DNA of 64,000 bases from Elusimicrobiota bacterium (GCA_003151975.1 PLZD01000003.1:43600-107599); one strand, 5' to 3'; positions 9,209 to 18,513 are shown, numbered from the stretch's first letter. A program made the numbers and translations. The notes: generated by a model not told the origin, from the sequence alone.

Positions 9209-9213
9209 GCCCT

Positions 9214-9242
9214 AGTATGGCGCCGGCGCCGCGATTTGTCAA
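9214..9242 (-). promoter_or_regulatory. promoter of the MgtC/DUF4010 gene
   Basis: Minus strand TTGACA (9242-9237), 17-nt spacer, CATACT (9219-9214). The ATG at 9208 lies 5 nt downstream of the -10, so the transcript is probably leaderless. The -10 lacks the first consensus T. Confidence 0.5.
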
Positions 9243-9290
9243 TTGCTCGAGACTGGCGCAAACGGCGCGCGCGTACTATACTTCAAGGGC

Positions 9291-10502
9291 ATGAAGCTCT
9301 TGTCGAAAATCCTGCTGATTCTCGCGCTCGCGGCGCTGCCGTCGCTGGCGGCGGACGCCCCGCTTCGGCTCTATGAGCCCGCGTCCCCGCATTGGACGCT
9401 CTCGCTGCAAACGCCGCTGGCCGTCCACATGGACCCCGCCTCTCCGCTGGCGGGCCTGGCGGCGCTCGACGAGGCCGGTCGCGCCGCGTCGCTGGCGCCG
9501 GTCGTTTTCGAGTTACAAAATAGCCTTCACCTATCTCCCGAACAGTTCGCCAAGCTCGACCCGGCCGATCAAAGCGCGGCGCTCTCGCTGGCCTCCGACC
9601 AGGCGCGCGAGAATCTCACGCAAAAGACGTTCGAGCTCGTCGGCGAAGCCAAGACTTTGGTCTGGTCGGGCGGCGCGATGAACCGGGACCAGCTGGTCCA
9701 GCTTCACTCTCTGGCGACGCGCCTTCAGGAGATCAAGCGGCACTACGGCGGCTTCCTCACCGACGACGAGCGCGAGTCCGTCGCCGCGACGTCGGCCCAG
9801 GCCTCGAGCCGCTACCTCGAGGCGCGCGCGATCTACCTCGGCATCGCCGGCAAGGCCACGGCCGACGCGCTGGGCCAATTGGGCCAGCGCGCTCCGCCCG
9901 ACGGCGTCGCGGCCGCCAGGACAACGGCCGCGGCCTTCTCTCCCTCGCCCAAGGCGCGCAAGCTTCTCGACCGTATGAAGGACACCAAGTCCGGCTGGGG
10001 CGAGAAGGATCTCGAGACGGTCTACCTCGGCTACGGCTTCACCTATCGCGACGGCGCCAAGCACCGCATGTACACGCATCCGCTCTTCCCCCAACTGCAC
10101 ACGACCGTCTCCCGGCAGCGGGACCTGCCGCCGGGCTACGCCGTCGACGCCGTCAAGCTGATCGCCGAAGCCGAGGCCCTGCGCGCGCCGACGGCGCTGC
10201 CCTCATCCGCGATCGCCGCGGCCGACGACGCGGAGCTCCCCGTGCCGCCTCCGGCGCCGGTCAAGGCGGTCAAGACGCCCAAAGCCCCCGCGCCAAAAAT
10301 CGAAGTCTCGGCCGCGGAGCTGGCGCCCTTGGCCCAGGTCTCCGCCGTCGCCGTCGAGACGCGGCCGGCGCCGAAGCCCGCCGCCAAGCCCGAGCCTGTC
10401 CCCGCGGCCGTCGCGGCGCCCGTCATCGAGACCGCCCCGGCTCCGGAGACGACCGCCGACAACGGCTGGGTTTCCCGCCTCAAGCGGCTGCTCGGCCGCT
10501 AG
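9291..10502 (+). CDS. exported protein of unknown function with Pro/Ala-rich C-terminus
   Basis: 403 residues. A signal peptide is clear (MKLLSKILLILALAALPSLAAD). The middle (about residues 60-290) is mostly helical and contains no motif I recognise. Residues ~300-385 are a low-complexity Ala/Pro/Val/Lys linker, and the last ~15 residues are amphipathic (GWVSRLKRLLGR), a possible membrane or protein contact. ATG 9291 was chosen because the signal peptide starts there and TATACT lies 8 nt upstream. The next gene begins 2 nt after the stop, so they form an operon. I do not recognise a family. Confidence 0.75.
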   Translation: MKLLSKILLILALAALPSLAADAPLRLYEPASPHWTLSLQTPLAVHMDPASPLAGLAALDEAGRAASLAPVVFELQNSLHLSPEQFAKLDPADQSAALSLASDQARENLTQKTFELVGEAKTLVWSGGAMNRDQLVQLHSLATRLQEIKRHYGGFLTDDERESVAATSAQASSRYLEARAIYLGIAGKATADALGQLGQRAPPDGVAAARTTAAAFSPSPKARKLLDRMKDTKSGWGEKDLETVYLGYGFTYRDGAKHRMYTHPLFPQLHTTVSRQRDLPPGYAVDAVKLIAEAEALRAPTALPSSAIAAADDAELPVPPPAPVKAVKTPKAPAPKIEVSAAELAPLAQVSAVAVETRPAPKPAAKPEPVPAAVAAPVIETAPAPETTADNGWVSRLKRLLGR

Positions 10503-10504
10503 CG

Positions 10505-12100
10505 ATGCGGGACTCTCGGCGCGCAAACGCCGCCGCGTTCATCGTCGCCGCCGCTACGGCGGCCGCGTTTTTTCCGATTCTGAGCAACGGCTGGGCCGGA
10601 GGCTGGGACGACGGGCCTTTCCTGCTCGGCAATCCTTTCTATCGCGGCCTCGGTCTCGCTCAGCTGCGCTGGATGTTCACCTCGTTTCTCGGCGACCATT
10701 ATCAACCCCTGACCTGGATGAGCTTCGGACTCGACTATCTGCTTTGGGGCATGAATCCCGCGGGCTACCACGCGACGAGCCTGGCCTTGCACGCCGCCGC
10801 CGCCGTTCTCTATTTTTTCCTCGCGCGCCGATTGCTGCGCGCCGCCGGCGGCTCCGAGCTCGAGTCGGCTTTCGCGGCGCTCTTGTTCTCGGTGCATCCT
10901 CTGCGCGTCGAGGCCGTCGCCTGGGCCGCCGACCGGCGCGACGTGCTGGCCGGCTTTTTTTTCCTGGCGGCGCTGCTGGCCTACGCGCGCGCCGGCGACG
11001 AGCCTCGGCGGCGATGGCCCTGGCTGGCCGCGTCCTGCGCGGCTTTCGCGCTGTCCTTGCTGTCGAAGGCCGTCGCGCTCGCCTTGCCCGCCGCCTTGCT
11101 AGTTTGGGATTGGTATCCGGGGCGCAGGCTGGCCACACGGGCGGGCCGGCGCGCCGCGCTGATCGAGAAGATTCCCTTCGCGGGGCTCTCGCTCGCCGCG
11201 GGCCTCGGCTTGCGCGCGGCCATGTCGAGCGCGCTGCGGCCTTTAGGCTCCGATGTCACGCTCGAGCGCGCGGCGCAAGCCGCTTACGGCTTAGCCTTCT
11301 ATGTCGGCAAGACGATATTCCCGGCGGGACTATCGCCGCTCTACGAACTGCCCGCGCGGCTCGATCCGCTCGCGCCGCTGTGGCTTTTATGCGCGAGTCT
11401 AGCGGTCCTCATCACCGTGCTGGTCTATCGCCTGCGGCGAAAGATGCCGGGCGTGCTCGCGGCCTGGCTCTTCTACGCGCTGATGATCTTTCCGATGCTC
11501 GGCTTGGCGACCGCGAGCTACACGCTGGCGGCCGATCGCTACAGCTACATCGCGTGCATGCCTTGGCCTCTGCTCGCGGCCGAAGCGTTGAGGCGCCTGC
11601 GCCTTCGATTCCGCGACGGAGCTCTTGCCGCCGCGGCGTCCTTGCTCTTTATTTTAGGAGCCCTGACCTGGCGGCAGTGCTTGATTTGGAGCGATCCGTT
11701 GTCGCTGTGGAGCCACGCGGCCGAAGTCGCGCCGGACTCCTCCATCGCGCGGCTGAACGTGGGCGACGCGCTGGCGGCCCAAGGGAGATTCGAGGAGGCC
11801 GCGGCGAATTTGTCCGCCGCGGTGGCGATCAATCCGGCGTGCGTCGCGGCGCAGAAGCGCCTCGCCTCCGGCGGGGTCGACGCCGCGGAGGCCTCCAAAC
11901 TCCGGGGCGTCCTGATGGCCAACCCCGTCTGTCTGGAGGCCTACGGCGATCTCGTGACGCTGCGCGCGTCGCGCGGCGAGGACATGGACGGCGCCGAGGC
12001 GTTCTTCGAGAGTCTGCTCGATTGGGGCCTGCGCCGGCCCGGTCTTGAGTCGAATCTGGCGATGGTCCGGGCGGCCAAGCTGGCCCGCAAAACCAGGTAG
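10505..12100 (+). CDS. TMTC-like GT-C membrane glycosyltransferase with C-terminal TPR
   Basis: 531 residues with about ten transmembrane helices followed by a soluble TPR-like tail (residues ~405-500). The N-terminus matches bacterial homologues of TMTC O-mannosyltransferases: an acidic WDD motif after TM1, HYQPLTWMSFGLDYLLWGMN, GYHATSLALHAA and LFSVHPLRVEAVAWAADRRDVLA. By family knowledge it would transfer a sugar from a polyprenyl-phosphate donor to a protein outside the membrane. Substrate unknown. Its start is 2 nt after the stop of the exported protein upstream, which might be its client (inference). Confidence 0.82.
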   Translation: MRDSRRANAAAFIVAAATAAAFFPILSNGWAGGWDDGPFLLGNPFYRGLGLAQLRWMFTSFLGDHYQPLTWMSFGLDYLLWGMNPAGYHATSLALHAAAAVLYFFLARRLLRAAGGSELESAFAALLFSVHPLRVEAVAWAADRRDVLAGFFFLAALLAYARAGDEPRRRWPWLAASCAAFALSLLSKAVALALPAALLVWDWYPGRRLATRAGRRAALIEKIPFAGLSLAAGLGLRAAMSSALRPLGSDVTLERAAQAAYGLAFYVGKTIFPAGLSPLYELPARLDPLAPLWLLCASLAVLITVLVYRLRRKMPGVLAAWLFYALMIFPMLGLATASYTLAADRYSYIACMPWPLLAAEALRRLRLRFRDGALAAAASLLFILGALTWRQCLIWSDPLSLWSHAAEVAPDSSIARLNVGDALAAQGRFEEAAANLSAAVAINPACVAAQKRLASGGVDAAEASKLRGVLMANPVCLEAYGDLVTLRASRGEDMDGAEAFFESLLDWGLRRPGLESNLAMVRAAKLARKTR

Positions 12101-12113
12101 GCCCAAGGGGCCT
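12099..12113 (+). terminator. short G/C hairpin at gene end, possible terminator
   Basis: AGGCCC, a 3-nt loop and GGGCCT start at the stop codon of the TMTC-like gene. No T-run follows, so intrinsic termination is uncertain; it may only protect the 3' end. Confidence 0.3.
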
Positions 12114-12169
12114 TGCGCCGTGCCCCGTCGGCCCAGGCGCTCCGCCGGAATTCCGCTTATCCTTCAAGC

Positions 12170-13570
12170 ATGATCCGCAGCGTTCTTCTTTGGGCGCTGG
12201 CGTTGGCGCTGGCAGCCTCCGTCAGAGCCGCCGATTTCGTCGCGCCGACGCTGAGTGCGGCGGCGCGCGCCGTCGCTCTCAGAAATCCCGCCTTGGCCCT
12301 GCCGCCGGGCGTTTCCGCGGCCGAACTCGCGGTCCTGCCGGCCGATTCCGCCGTCTGGCGCCGCGCCGCCGAAGAGATGACCAAAGCTTCCGTCGTCGAC
12401 TACATGGGCCTTGGACAGAAGGACGATCCCGTGGTCATCGTGCGCGACGCGCTCGTCGCGGTCCAAAAGGCCGCGCAGTCTCAGATCGAAAAAGGTTCGG
12501 AGCAAGACTGGACGCAGACCGGCGAGCTAAAACCTCTCCTGACTCAAGCGTCGCGCGAAAAGCTCGGCGCGATTCTCTCTCGTTTAAATCTCGAGGCATC
12601 AGCGCTCCAAGGTCCGGCTTCAGATCTCTGGACCGATGCATCCCTGAGCCCGGAAGCCGTCGTCCTGCAGGCCGAGACGCAGAAATCGAAGATCTCGTAC
12701 CGCGGCTTCGACTGGACCGAGAACGATCTGCGCGCGGGCGCGGTCTGGCGGAAGGCGTCGTCTCCCGACGCGGCCCTGCATCGCGCGCTCACGCAGCCTC
12801 ACCCGCTGCGCGCGCTCATCGAGCAGGCGACGGAGCGCCACGGGAAGCTCGTCTGGGCCGACGTCGGCGGCGGAGCGGGACTTCTCCAACGCGACTGGTC
12901 GTCGAAGAACCAGGGCTCCGGCGCCAAGACGATCCTCGTCGACATGCTCGACTGGGAGCGCATGCCCGCCAGCGACGAGCAGCGCGCGAAATTCAAAGCC
13001 AACGCGGCGCTCTTCGCTCCGGAGCTGCGGCCCGAGCTGCGCTTGGCCGACGCCGCGACGGTCTCATTTAGCCAAAGCGAGCGGCCGAACCTGATCACCG
13101 CCTTCCATTCGATCCAGTACTGGCCCGACAAGCTCAAGGCGATCGCGAATCTTTATAATGAGGCGGCCGACGGCGCGGTGCTGCTTTTTTCCTCGGACTA
13201 CGCGTGGCCGACGCGCCTGGTCGGCGCGACGCCTCGGACCTTCAAGGAAAACCTGGCCGCGGCGCGGCGATTTCTCGCCGATCTATTCAATAATCGTCCG
13301 CGCGCCAAGACGGGTTCGACGATTCAGCGGTTCTTGACCGCGCTCAACGACGGCGGGATCGAGGCGCTCACGACGGCGCCGGACTCGCAATCGGACATCC
13401 TGCAGTCGATCGCCATCGTCAAGAAGCCGGGCACGCGGCTCGAGCTGCGTTCGCCGTTGGAATACACCGTGACGCACCCCAACGGCTATGTCGACAGCCG
13501 CTACCGCCGCGATCCGCATCCTCCCGTCGCTGTGGCCGAGACCGCTCAACTTCCTCGCAAGAAATTGTAG
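12170..13570 (+). CDS. exported protein with SAM-methyltransferase-like domain
   Basis: 466 residues with a signal peptide (MIRSVLLWALALALAASVRA). Residues ~30-215 are helical and unassigned. Residues ~225-430 resemble a class I methyltransferase: glycine motif WADVGGGAGLL at 229-239, an acidic strand end TILVDMLDW at ~264-272, and ITAFHSIQYWPDK as motif IV. The signal peptide makes this unusual, because SAM is cytoplasmic. It may not be secreted, or the fold may have another job. ATG 12170 is preceded by TATCCT 6 nt upstream. The last codons encode PRKKL, which lies in a short DNA repeat found again behind two other genes. Confidence 0.78.
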   Translation: MIRSVLLWALALALAASVRAADFVAPTLSAAARAVALRNPALALPPGVSAAELAVLPADSAVWRRAAEEMTKASVVDYMGLGQKDDPVVIVRDALVAVQKAAQSQIEKGSEQDWTQTGELKPLLTQASREKLGAILSRLNLEASALQGPASDLWTDASLSPEAVVLQAETQKSKISYRGFDWTENDLRAGAVWRKASSPDAALHRALTQPHPLRALIEQATERHGKLVWADVGGGAGLLQRDWSSKNQGSGAKTILVDMLDWERMPASDEQRAKFKANAALFAPELRPELRLADAATVSFSQSERPNLITAFHSIQYWPDKLKAIANLYNEAADGAVLLFSSDYAWPTRLVGATPRTFKENLAAARRFLADLFNNRPRAKTGSTIQRFLTALNDGGIEALTTAPDSQSDILQSIAIVKKPGTRLELRSPLEYTVTHPNGYVDSRYRRDPHPPVAVAETAQLPRKKL

Positions 13571-13573
13571 ACC
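13553..13573 (+). repeat. degenerate copy of the CCTCGTAAGAAA element
   Basis: CCTCGCAAGAAATTGTAG followed by ACC matches the two better copies at 17429-17454 and 23050-23075 with only a few changes. Here it is the in-frame C-terminus (PRKKL-stop) of the exported methyltransferase-like gene. Confidence 0.45.
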
Positions 13574-13742
13574 GGTTTTGCCCGCCGGAGCATTCCACGA
13601 CCCAGAGTTACCCCCCAAAAACCGCCGCTAGTCAAGGCCGGATCGAGCTGTGATCGGTGAGTCAACGACCAAATACCCACTTCGTGGTCGTCCGCGATAG
13701 AGGCAATAGCCGTCATCGTTGCCCCGCAGGATGGCGGCCGGA

Positions 13743-14354
13743 CTAGAACGCTTTGGGGATCGAGACCCCGGCGGCCGAGCGTAGCCACTCCCAGAAGTCC
13801 GGGTTCATGCGGTAATAATAGGGAAGGAGATCGGGCTCGGCCAACGAGGAAAAGGCCTCGAAGTAGCTCTTCGCCGAGTCGACATCGGCGGGCCGCAGCT
13901 GGCGGCGGGCATCGTAGATAGCCGCGATCTCCTGGGTCTTCTCGAAGACGAGCCCCTCGCGGGCGCGGAAGGTCTTTATGTCCCACGCCTCGCTAGCCGC
14001 CGGCCAGCGTCGGCGCGAGAGCTCCTTCGGCGCGCCCGGTAGAAGCGCGCAAGAGACGGGCTTGCCCGAGCGGGCGTCCACGACGCCTTCCCCCGCGGGA
14101 GACCAGACGGTCGGCGGAGCGCCGGGATGGCCCGTCACGGGATAGTAGAGGACGGTGAAGCGGCTCGCTTCAGGATCCGCGAGCGGAACGGGCCATGAGT
14201 AGGCCCATTCATCCGGGATCACCGTACTGCAAGGAGGCTGCGCCTTGGCCGATTGGACGGCGGTCTTGAGCGCGCCGGGCGCCAGCGGCGGCGCGGCCCG
14301 GCGGCATGACGAACAGGCCGAGGCCGCGGCCAACAGCAGGACGAGCCGTCTCAT
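13743..14354 (-). CDS. putative lipoprotein of unknown function
   Basis: 203 residues with a lipoprotein-type N-terminus (MRRLVLLLAAASACSSC) that offers Cys14 or Cys17 for lipidation. The rest is a compact soluble domain with three further Cys and no recognised motif. Its ATG overlaps the stop of the upstream C39-like peptidase gene as ATGA, so the two are cotranscribed and translationally coupled and may act together in the envelope. The 172-bp gap on its 3' side, up to the convergent gene, holds only short hairpin potential. Confidence 0.72.
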   Translation of the reverse strand: MRRLVLLLAAASACSSCRRAAPPLAPGALKTAVQSAKAQPPCSTVIPDEWAYSWPVPLADPEASRFTVLYYPVTGHPGAPPTVWSPAGEGVVDARSGKPVSCALLPGAPKELSRRRWPAASEAWDIKTFRAREGLVFEKTQEIAAIYDARRQLRPADVDSAKSYFEAFSSLAEPDLLPYYYRMNPDFWEWLRSAAGVSIPKAF

Positions 14355-16141
14355 GAAGGCACGACGAAGCTGTGCCCATCGGCTTCCCAGGCGTCCATGA
14401 ACTGCTGAATCGGAACGAGGCGACCGCCCTCGTCGGCGCCCGTGTCGTTGATGTAGTAGCCCAAGGGCGTCGTGAGCGGCTTGCCGGTCTGCGGGTCCAG
14501 GACGGGCTTGCCGGTCTGGGGGTCCGTCACGATCAGGGACTTCACGCCCGTCACGACGATGGCGTGGGCCTTGCCGTCGAGATTGCGATCGTTCCAGAGA
14601 ATCCCCGGATCGACGTAGACGGTCACCATCACGCCCGACTTCACCGTTCTATAAAGATCCTCGGGTTTGGCCAGAGGCTGTCTCTCCGGCAGCGCGCCGG
14701 GGACGAGATCGAGGCTGAATTGCTCGGGCAGACCGTTGTCGTCGCGCCGGTGCGGGTCTTTCGGCGACCCGGGCCACAGCCCTTTCTTGACCGCCGCGCA
14801 ATACAGCTGATTCTCCTCCCAACTCCTCGGGTCGGGACAATTCTTCGGATCGGGCGGGTTTCCCCTCGCGTCGTGATAGGGGCAATTGGGATCGTCGGCG
14901 CACGACTTCATCGGCGTCATGAACTTCGCCGGGTCGGTGGACTCTTCGTACTCGACCTGCGAGGCGAGGTTGCAGGTGCCTCCGATCTGCTGGAATACGT
15001 AAGGCGCCCGAGCGACGGGATCGCCGTTGACGATCGTCAGGCCCTTGCTGGTCAATTCCTCGATCTGCCGCGCGGCTTCGGGATCGGCGAGCACGTTGAG
15101 CATGACCCATTTCCCGTCGGGCCCCTTGTAAGCATGGCCGTTGGCGTCGGCCGCATAGAGGACGCCGCCGAAATTATCGGCAGCCTTCTGATCCTTGGCC
15201 AGGGGGATCTTCTGCGGCTCCTTATAGTCCAACAAGGTCTCATGGGAAACGGGCGCGATATTCGAAGCGCTTCCCTTTCCACCGGCCGAGCCGGCGGCGA
15301 TAACTCCCGCATCGCCAAGCTGCTGCGCGCTTGCGGTCACAAAGCTGTTCTTGGCCATCTGCATCGCGTTTTTTGCGCCGTTCTTCAAAGCCGTCGGATC
15401 AGCCGCGGGCGCGTCGCCTCCGCCCCCCAGCTCGGCGTTGAGGCTCTGCACGCGCGCGGCCAGGCTGGAGATCCGGCCGTCCAGAGGGTCTTGCTTCCGG
15501 TCGATCGCGCCGGAGGTCGACACAGAGTCGTAATTCTTGCCCCAACGCAATTCTCCCATCGAGTCGACCTTCCTGGAGTCGTCCTGCAGGCGCTCTAATA
15601 CAACGCCTCCATCCTTGCCGATGGACTGCAGACGCGTCAGAAAGCCGAGGCGCGCATCGTCGGGTAGGGGCGACGGCCTCGCCTTCGCGGACTTCACGTC
15701 GCCCTCGAGCGTCGTCATCCGTTTCTCGAGGTCGCCGAGCCATCTCGCTTCGTTCGCGAACTCCGTATAAAACATCACCGTGTTGAGGTCGGCGGCTATC
15801 GCGCCGTTGCCTTCATCGAATGCTCCCTGGGCGTCGGACGTCGGCGTAATGGTCTGTTTGGCGAGAACGACCGCTGACCGGGCGAAAAGCGCGCTCGCCC
15901 GCGCCTTCCAGCCCGCGATCTGATCCTGCGTGGCGACGGGAAGGGGCTGCTCCGAATCCTTGCTCGGCGCGAAATACGGCAACAATTCACGCTTAAGGTC
16001 CGAGTAGGCTAGGCACAAGCCCGGATCGACCGCTTCGTATTTGCAGATCGGCTGGAACCGAGGATCGACGGAACCGGCGGCGCTAGGACTAAGGCGCCAC
16101 AGGAGCAACAAGCCCGCGACGAGGGTCAGTCGGGATCGCAT
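14351..16141 (-). CDS. exported C39-like cysteine peptidase with helical N-terminal region
   Basis: 596 residues with a signal peptide (residues 1-22). Residues ~25-300 are helical with coiled-coil character and a Gly-rich hinge near 238. The C-terminal domain (~360-596) has papain-like/C39-type catalytic signs: QQIGGTCN with Gln384/385 and Cys390, KAHAIVVTGV with His526, and YYINDTGADEGG with Asn565 or Asp566. A repeated DPQTGKP unit occurs twice near 540-556. Several extra Cys (414, 420, 435, 448) could form disulfides or bind metal. Likely role: periplasmic or surface proteolysis. ATG 16141 follows a TTGACA/TACACT promoter by 10 nt; a longer in-frame reading has no support. Confidence 0.78.
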   Translation of the reverse strand: MRSRLTLVAGLLLLWRLSPSAAGSVDPRFQPICKYEAVDPGLCLAYSDLKRELLPYFAPSKDSEQPLPVATQDQIAGWKARASALFARSAVVLAKQTITPTSDAQGAFDEGNGAIAADLNTVMFYTEFANEARWLGDLEKRMTTLEGDVKSAKARPSPLPDDARLGFLTRLQSIGKDGGVVLERLQDDSRKVDSMGELRWGKNYDSVSTSGAIDRKQDPLDGRISSLAARVQSLNAELGGGGDAPAADPTALKNGAKNAMQMAKNSFVTASAQQLGDAGVIAAGSAGGKGSASNIAPVSHETLLDYKEPQKIPLAKDQKAADNFGGVLYAADANGHAYKGPDGKWVMLNVLADPEAARQIEELTSKGLTIVNGDPVARAPYVFQQIGGTCNLASQVEYEESTDPAKFMTPMKSCADDPNCPYHDARGNPPDPKNCPDPRSWEENQLYCAAVKKGLWPGSPKDPHRRDDNGLPEQFSLDLVPGALPERQPLAKPEDLYRTVKSGVMVTVYVDPGILWNDRNLDGKAHAIVVTGVKSLIVTDPQTGKPVLDPQTGKPLTTPLGYYINDTGADEGGRLVPIQQFMDAWEADGHSFVVPS

Positions 16142-16151
16142 GGCAATATTG

Positions 16152-16180
16152 AGTGTAGCCCCGCGACCAAATTCTGTCAA
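16152..16180 (-). promoter_or_regulatory. promoter of the C39-like peptidase operon
   Basis: Minus strand TTGACA (16180-16175), 17-nt spacer, TACACT (16157-16152). The ATG is 10 nt downstream, giving a leader of only about 3 nt. Confidence 0.7.
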
Positions 16181-16241
16181 TAGAAATCGGTTCATCCTCC
16201 AGTCCGCTGCGTTCGCCGCTGGAAGCACAGGCCATAACCCC

Positions 16242-16270
16242 TTGACGGCCGGACGGCCCCACGCTACACT
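16242..16270 (+). promoter_or_regulatory. promoter of the exported TPR protein gene
   Basis: TTGACG (16242-16247), 17-nt spacer, TACACT (16265-16270). The ATG at 16278 is 7 nt after the -10, so the mRNA should be leaderless. It is back-to-back with the minus-strand promoter at 16152-16180. Confidence 0.7.
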
Positions 16271-16277
16271 CTGCACT

Positions 16278-17414
16278 ATGATCCGGGCCGCGCTATCGGC
16301 CTTCCTTTTGGCTGCTTTCTCGCTGCCGGCGACGGCTCGCGACATGATGCCGGGCGAATGCGATCCCGGCATGGGGCGCGACGAGCACGGCATGTGCGTT
16401 CCAAGCGCCCCGAAGCCCGACCCGAACAAGCCGCAGCCGGCTCCGGGTCCGACGCCAAAGGACGGTCCGGATGGACCCAAACCACCCGCCCCGGCTCCCG
16501 ATAGCATCGACGCCCTGACCAGGCGCGCCGTCGACCATCAGCAGGCAGGCGACCATAAAAGCGCGGTCGCGGACGCCCGCGAAATCCTATCAATCGATCC
16601 GCATAACCAAGTCGCTCTTATCATCATCGGATCCGAAGATTCTCTATCCGAAAAGAAATTCAGCGCCAAGCCGGACTTCGGAGCCGGCCCGGAATCGAGC
16701 CAGGGATCAAGTCCGCGAGCGGCCGGCCTCGTCCCGAGTCCTCCAGCCGCGCTCCCTCAACAGGCGCGCGAGCCAGGCGCGCCGGCCGCGTTCGTGCGTT
16801 CTGACACGGCCCCGCCCTCCTCAGGATTGCAATCCCCGCAAGATCTCGTGAGTCTTGCCGAGGAGAGGCTCCAGCGAGATGATCTCAAAGGCGCCTATCT
16901 TGCCTTGGGTCAAGCCACCGATCAGGACCCGAAGTACGAGGCCGGCTGGGCTTTCTCGGCCGACGTCGCGGGCAAGCTCGGCGATTACCAGACCGCCTTG
17001 CGCGCCGCGGAGACGGCGTTGAAGCTCAAGCCCGATGATCCGCGGGCCCTTCGCGCGAGAGCCTACGCCGAGCTCATGCTCGGCGATTATCAGCATGCCT
17101 ACGAGGACGCTCTACGCGCCACGCGGCTTGACCCTCAGAGCGGACGCGGCTGGCTCTACTTGGCCATGGCCGAGGAAAAGCTCGGCAAGCTGGCCGACGC
17201 CCTCAAGCACTATGAGCTCGCGGTTTCTCTTGACTCAGCCTTGGCCCCGCTCGCTCGAGAAGCGATCGAGCGCCTGCGCGGCCCATCATCGATGGGCTTG
17301 ACCTCGTTGGCGAGGCGCCGCCTCATGCGCGGCGGGATCGCTGCAGGGTCGGCGATCCTCATGTTCCTCGGTCTTCTCGGCCTCGGAGCCCGCAGTCGGA
17401 TCAAGCGGCCGTAG
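16278..17414 (+). CDS. exported TPR-repeat protein with C-terminal membrane anchor
   Basis: 378 residues. Signal peptide (residues 1-17), a Pro-rich linker (~38-75), a first TPR-like segment (~80-115), a second low-complexity linker (~125-190), then three to four TPRs (~195-340). A C-terminal hydrophobic helix (SAILMFLGLLGLGARSR) has basic residues after it. This layout suggests an envelope protein anchored by its C-terminus with TPRs outside, scaffolding other proteins. It is divergent from the C39-like peptidase gene, with paired promoters in the 136-bp gap. Partners unknown. Confidence 0.78.
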   Translation: MIRAALSAFLLAAFSLPATARDMMPGECDPGMGRDEHGMCVPSAPKPDPNKPQPAPGPTPKDGPDGPKPPAPAPDSIDALTRRAVDHQQAGDHKSAVADAREILSIDPHNQVALIIIGSEDSLSEKKFSAKPDFGAGPESSQGSSPRAAGLVPSPPAALPQQAREPGAPAAFVRSDTAPPSSGLQSPQDLVSLAEERLQRDDLKGAYLALGQATDQDPKYEAGWAFSADVAGKLGDYQTALRAAETALKLKPDDPRALRARAYAELMLGDYQHAYEDALRATRLDPQSGRGWLYLAMAEEKLGKLADALKHYELAVSLDSALAPLAREAIERLRGPSSMGLTSLARRRLMRGGIAAGSAILMFLGLLGLGARSRIKRP

Positions 17415-17428
17415 TCTCCCTGTGACCT

Positions 17429-17454
17429 CGACCTCGTAAGAAATTCTAGCCCGC
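17429..17454 (+). repeat. 26-nt repeat copy 1 (CCTCGTAAGAAATTCTAG core)
   Basis: Differs at a single position from the sequence at 23050-23075 and lies 15 nt after a stop codon on the same strand. The core reads PRKKF-stop in one frame. No stem-loop is apparent. Confidence 0.7.
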
Positions 17455-17505
17455 TTTTCTTCGTTCGCGCGATCCTCCCGCTGAAATGCGGTAGAATAGC
17501 GCCTA

Positions 17506-18513
17506 GTGAAAATCAAGTTTGCATCGGCGAGGATGGCGCTGTTGCCGGTCGCCCTCGCGGCGCTGGCGGCCGCGGCGCGCGGCCAGACGAGCGTCGGCTC
17601 GGGGTCCGTCCCCTGGCCGCTGCGGGCGCCATTCGTCGTGATGAACACGATCGGGACGCTGCAGTTCTACGGCGACAAGCCCGGCTTCCATCACGGCGTC
17701 GACCTGAAGGCGGCCGCGGAAACGAAAGTGTATGCCCCCGTTTCCGGCGCCGTCGGCGCCGGCTACTACTACCCGCGCTACAAATCGCCCTACACCTTCA
17801 TGGTCTCGATCGACGCCGACGACGGCTATCGTTGGGAGCTCCATCACGTCGACCCCGCGTCGGTCCCTCAAGCGATCCTCGATCTGGCCGCCGTGCATGG
17901 GCGCGTCGAGGCGGGGACCCTGCTGGCCGCGATTTTCGACACGTCCACCACGCCGGAGCTCGGCGTGCCGCCGCACTTGCACGTCGACTTGATCGACCCG
18001 AACGGCGTCCGCCACGACGCGCTCCAGCGCTTTCCGCCGCTAAGCGACGACCAAGCTCCCGAGATCCGCGGCGTCTATTTCGTCGGCGGCGACGGCCGCG
18101 CCGCCGCGGGCGTTTCAGGGCTTCTCAGGCGGGAGACGCTGGCGGCCGGCCGCTACGACCTGGTCGTCGACGCCTTGGAGACCGTTTCTCCTGGAACCAA
18201 CGGCGACGTGCCCTACCGTATGGAAGTCCGCGCCGCGGGACGGTTGGTGGGTTCTTTCCGCTTCGACCGTCTGCCGGACGCGGACTACCTCAAGGGCGTC
18301 GCCGACGTCTATCGCCTGGAGCCGTTCGCCGGTCTCGACGGGAAGCAGCTCCAGAACCAAATCGCGGCGGAAGCGCCGCGGCGGTTCCTGTTCCGGTTTC
18401 CCTTCGACACGGCGTCGCTGGGCGGGCCGGGCCTGATTCCCGTCGAAGTCCGCGCCTACGGCCTCGCCGGCGGCGAGACGCGCGCGGTCCTTCGGTTGAT
18501 GGTCAAGCCGTAG
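17506..18513 (+). CDS. exported M23 family metallopeptidase-like protein
   Basis: 335 residues with a signal peptide (residues ~1-26). The LytM/M23 core shows HHGVDL (His62/63, Asp66) and PPHLHVDL (His157, His159), with ELHHVD (His113/114) between, so the zinc and catalytic His set looks complete. The C-terminal half (~185-335) is beta-rich and unassigned. Family members cut peptidoglycan cross-bridges or act as scaffolds for amidases in the periplasm. The GTG start at 17506 lies 8 nt after TAGAAT. Just past the stop the sequence repeats GACCTCGTAA, a fragment of the repeat seen elsewhere. Confidence 0.83.
   Translation: MKIKFASARMALLPVALAALAAAARGQTSVGSGSVPWPLRAPFVVMNTIGTLQFYGDKPGFHHGVDLKAAAETKVYAPVSGAVGAGYYYPRYKSPYTFMVSIDADDGYRWELHHVDPASVPQAILDLAAVHGRVEAGTLLAAIFDTSTTPELGVPPHLHVDLIDPNGVRHDALQRFPPLSDDQAPEIRGVYFVGGDGRAAAGVSGLLRRETLAAGRYDLVVDALETVSPGTNGDVPYRMEVRAAGRLVGSFRFDRLPDADYLKGVADVYRLEPFAGLDGKQLQNQIAAEAPRRFLFRFPFDTASLGGPGLIPVEVRAYGLAGGETRAVLRLMVKP

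Noticed and set aside
13571..13742. Possible small gene or RNA in the 172-bp convergent gap
   Set aside because: No convincing frame or strong structure; only a weak CGACCA/TGGTCG hairpin near 13668-13692.
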